16,709 nt of DNA from NCBI GenBank assembly GCA_019312705.1, contig JAFDCW010000015.1, positions 1-16,709 of the forward strand. The letters run 5' to 3'. The position numbers and the translations under genes were made by a program. Shown here piece after piece: positions 15,183 through 16,709 of this stretch (position 1 is its first letter; each line of letters starts with the position of its first letter). The notes beneath the pieces are model-generated. The model was not told the DNA's origin, searched no databases, and worked only from the letters and a program-made list of their open reading frames with translations. Source of the DNA: Deltaproteobacteria bacterium (GTDB taxonomy: Bacteria; Myxococcota; Polyangia; Polyangiales; B10-G4).

Positions 15183-15656
15183 TCAAACGTCCCGAACCAG
15201 CTTGCCAAATGAACCGAGGTGCTCCTCTCCATAGGTGTAGCAATCCACGCGAAGGCGAGTTCTGAGACCGCTTTCGTCGAATGAGTTCTTCAAGGCTCGA
15301 ATGATGAGGTCCACGGCACCGACAACGATGGCATCGAATGCATCATCATCGATGGAATCGTCCGACTCACACGCGTCCCATGTGTCCTGAAGGCTGGGCC
15401 AGTGAACTTGTGCCAAAGCTTTGTCGGTGCGTTCTTCGTAAGGGTCGCGGGCGGGAAATAGAATTGTCCGCCCGCTGTCCGGCCATACCTCTAGACGCAG
15501 GACGTCCCACTCATCAGGTTGATGCCGGGGAAGAATCTCCCTCTCAGCCATAGCCCAGACATCGGCGGCAACAGCTAGCCGTGCAGCCGCATTTTGGTCC
15601 TTGGCTTGGGCCTCAAACACCAGCAAATCCCCGGTGGTCTCTGTCGTCCAATCCAC
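15183..15656 (-). CDS. unknown protein, candidate immunity protein
   Basis: 157 residues, acidic, no signal peptide or membrane segment, probably cytoplasmic. It starts with GTG at 15656, whose G is also the last base of the upstream frame's TAG (TAGTG), indicating coupled translation. GAGGG lies about 8 bases upstream. Visible features: a helical N-terminal part (NAAARLAVAADVWAMAE), a beta-like segment (DVLRLEVWPDSGRTILF), an Asp-rich stretch (ESDDSIDDDAFDAIVVG) and a final helix plus strand (RTRLRVDCYTYGEEH). No family recognised. Its position directly behind a toxin-tip-like frame, small size and acidity fit an immunity protein; that is inference from context. Codon use is less GC-rich than in the left part of the window. 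Confidence 0.6.
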   Translation of the reverse strand: MDWTTETTGDLLVFEAQAKDQNAAARLAVAADVWAMAEREILPRHQPDEWDVLRLEVWPDSGRTILFPARDPYEERTDKALAQVHWPSLQDTWDACESDDSIDDDAFDAIVVGAVDLIIRALKNSFDESGLRTRLRVDCYTYGEEHLGSFGKLVRDV

Positions 15657-15877
15657 TAGTCCGCCCTCATCCCTCGTCGGAGCAGACCTTGGCGCGCGCC
15701 GCCCGCGAGCGAACGCAGCGCCTCTGCCGCATCGCCCGGGCTGATGTCTGGGTCTCGCTGAAGAATACTATCCAAATGACGCAGAACTCGAGCGTTATAG
15801 GTGGGATGGGACCCGTTGTGCAGCTGAGGGCGATGTGCTGTGGGCCGTGGAGGTGGGTGGGGGGTGAGTTTTGGCAA
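15656..15877 (-). pseudogene. fragment resembling the C-terminal tip of an AHH-type nuclease toxin
   Basis: Open frame of 73 residues from a TTG at 15877; the frame is open without a usable ATG back to a stop at about 15931. The first 18 residues are Pro/His-rich and do not look like a domain. From residue 19 the pattern changes to LHNGSHPTYNARVLRHLDSI and a helical end finishing GLLRRGMRAD. A HxGSHPxYNxxV block followed by helices is typical of the end of AHH/HNH-endonuclease-VII-type toxin domains of polymorphic toxins. The AHH catalytic motif and the region before it are missing. This is therefore probably a truncated relic or displaced tip rather than a working gene. The stop overlaps by one base the GTG of the downstream gene, the usual place for an immunity gene. 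Family assignment is from memory of motifs. Confidence 0.45.
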
Positions 15878-15878
15878 G

Positions 15879-16400
15879 TTACTCCGGACGAGGAAATCGC
15901 GCGTAGAGTGAACCCCTGTTGTCGCAGCTCACACTCCAGTACTCGCCGTTTGGAACGTCTCGCGGCACGTCGATGATCCAGCTCTCCTCGAAGATGTCGT
16001 CGGTCCCCTCGAGAACGATGTCTTTGCCGCATGACGTAGCAATATGGTGTCCCCCGTCCTGGGAGACCCTAACGCCCCTGACTTCGGCGCCTCCAAGCCA
16101 GGCGAGAGCGTAGGCCCGCATCGGGTCGTGTTCCTCGCCTTTGGGTGGAGGCCACGGTGGACGCGAAACGAGATCGCTCCACTCGGATGGGCTGCCGACC
16201 CTCCAGTCGGAGCGGAAGGTAAGCCAAACGACCATGGGGATAAGCGGCGCCGGTGGCTTGCCCTGCCTCGCGAACTCTATCCGGAACCCCGCCGCGTACT
16301 GGAGTGCGGAGATGAAAGTCCCCTCGAGCAGTTCGCGTAGGACCCTCTCGGCATCCTGCACTGATGTCGAGGTTTGCACGCGGTCGTCGTCGGCGTTCAT
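15879..16400 (-). CDS. unknown protein, possibly DUF6188-like
   Basis: 173 residues, no signal peptide. ATG 16400 has GGAG about 9 bases upstream. N-terminal helix (DAERVLRELLEGTF), then a beta segment with Trp and Phe (PMVVWLTFRSDWRVG), a Pro-rich loop (RPPWPPPKGEEHDP), and a C-terminal beta-rich part. That part runs LGGAEVRGVRVSQDGG, DIVLEGTDDIFEESWIID, then WSVSCDNRGSLYARFP. The C-terminal pattern recalls small DUF6188-type proteins seen near toxin genes, but I am not sure. The TAA lies one base before the TTG of the toxin-tip fragment, so the three short genes form a tight - strand series. An overlapping frame to 16542 is Arg-rich and looks like a shadow. Confidence 0.62.
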   Translation of the reverse strand: MNADDDRVQTSTSVQDAERVLRELLEGTFISALQYAAGFRIEFARQGKPPAPLIPMVVWLTFRSDWRVGSPSEWSDLVSRPPWPPPKGEEHDPMRAYALAWLGGAEVRGVRVSQDGGHHIATSCGKDIVLEGTDDIFEESWIIDVPRDVPNGEYWSVSCDNRGSLYARFPRPE

Positions 16401-16557
16401 GGTGTCTGCTCCAGGTGGCTGAGATCTCGGCGGACGCCTCGGGGTACGTTCCCGCGGATACGCTCGCCGGTAACGCGAACCGGATCGTTCGTCCCGGCCC
16501 TCGTGAAGACGGCTCGTCTGGGGTGCGAAGCGCCGCCCTCAATTCCCCTTTCGAAGC
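16401..16557. other. gap without a recognisable gene
   Basis: 157 bases between the stop of the partial gene at the right edge and the ATG at 16400, both on the - strand. It holds the GGAG ribosome site of the downstream gene. I see no clear promoter or terminator in it. Confidence 0.35.
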
Positions 16558-16709
16558 TCATGGCTCCATCGGCCAGCTACTGCAGTGAATGATGTGCTGC
16601 CGCCCGTCATAGGTGAACGGACACGACCCGACCCATCTCATGGAAAGATCGCTGGAATGGGCGCTGACGGTGAGCTGGTACTCGCCGATGCCGAGACCAT
16701 CGAAGATCA
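16558..16709 (-). CDS. C-terminal part of an unknown gene (5' end outside window)
   Basis: The - strand is open from the window edge to a TGA at 16558-16560, encoding 49 residues in the frame beginning IFDGLGIGEYQLTVSA. The segment GLGIGEYQLTVSAHS resembles an edge of a beta-sandwich domain (the G.YxLTV pattern of carboxypeptidase-regulatory-like folds). It is followed by strands, three Cys (SCPF, IHCSS) and the end SSWPMEP. It has normal amino-acid balance, so it is probably a real gene end although it is short. Function unknown. Confidence 0.5.
   Translation of the reverse strand, partial: IFDGLGIGEYQLTVSAHSSDLSMRWVGSCPFTYDGRQHIIHCSSWPMEP

Noticed and set aside
16069..16542. 157-residue - strand frame overlapping the 173-residue gene
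   Set aside because: Arg/Pro-rich composition with no ribosome site; the 173-residue frame has balanced composition and GGAG upstream.

Overview
The window reads as chromosome of a high-GC, Gram-negative bacterium, most likely a myxobacterium (Myxococcota). Three things suggest this: codon use with nearly all third positions G or C, several lipoproteins with Asp/Gly/Pro-rich linkers, and a MopE-type CDxxDDDCDGxxDEGC motif. A giant MFS/spermidine-synthase-like/TPR fusion also fits. The placement is inference, because no rRNA or tRNA gene is present.

Layout. 1-1272: the tail of a probable alpha/beta hydrolase (+) converges on a complete alpha/beta hydrolase (-). 1371-2978: a secreted HEAT-like repeat protein (-), divergent from a small lipoprotein (+, 3044) across a short AT-rich promoter gap. 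3766-5462: a DUF4202 protein (+), a secreted unknown protein (-) and an SCP2-like protein (+). 5475-6056: GTP cyclohydrolase I, folE (-). 6179-8548: a tight + strand set of a site-2-type M50 intramembrane protease, a MopE-motif lipoprotein and an unknown protein whose GTG start lies one base after the previous stop. 8555-9864: a - strand pair made of a Cys-rich lipoprotein and a ferritin-like diiron protein, coupled by a GTGA stop/start overlap. 9986-13303: the 1105-residue MFS-like/spermidine-synthase-like/TPR fusion, divergent from the pair. 13471-15039: a lipoprotein with a glycoside-hydrolase-like barrel.

From about 15180 to the right edge the composition changes. Two 60-base lines counted near 15241-15360 are about 52% GC, against 78% in a line inside the fusion gene. 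This part holds short, unfamiliar - strand genes. One reading frame (15656-15877) ends in what looks like the tip of an AHH-family polymorphic toxin nuclease, with its catalytic part missing. It overlaps by one base a 157-residue gene placed where an immunity gene would be. This is probably an acquired or decayed toxin-tip/immunity cassette.

The best recognised genes are folE, the M50 protease, the alpha/beta hydrolase at 424-1272, the DUF4202 gene and the fusion gene. The least understood are the PH-like protein at 7643, the Cys-rich lipoprotein with its diiron partner, and the right-hand low-GC genes. I saw no rRNA, tRNA, CRISPR array, transposase or integrase gene.
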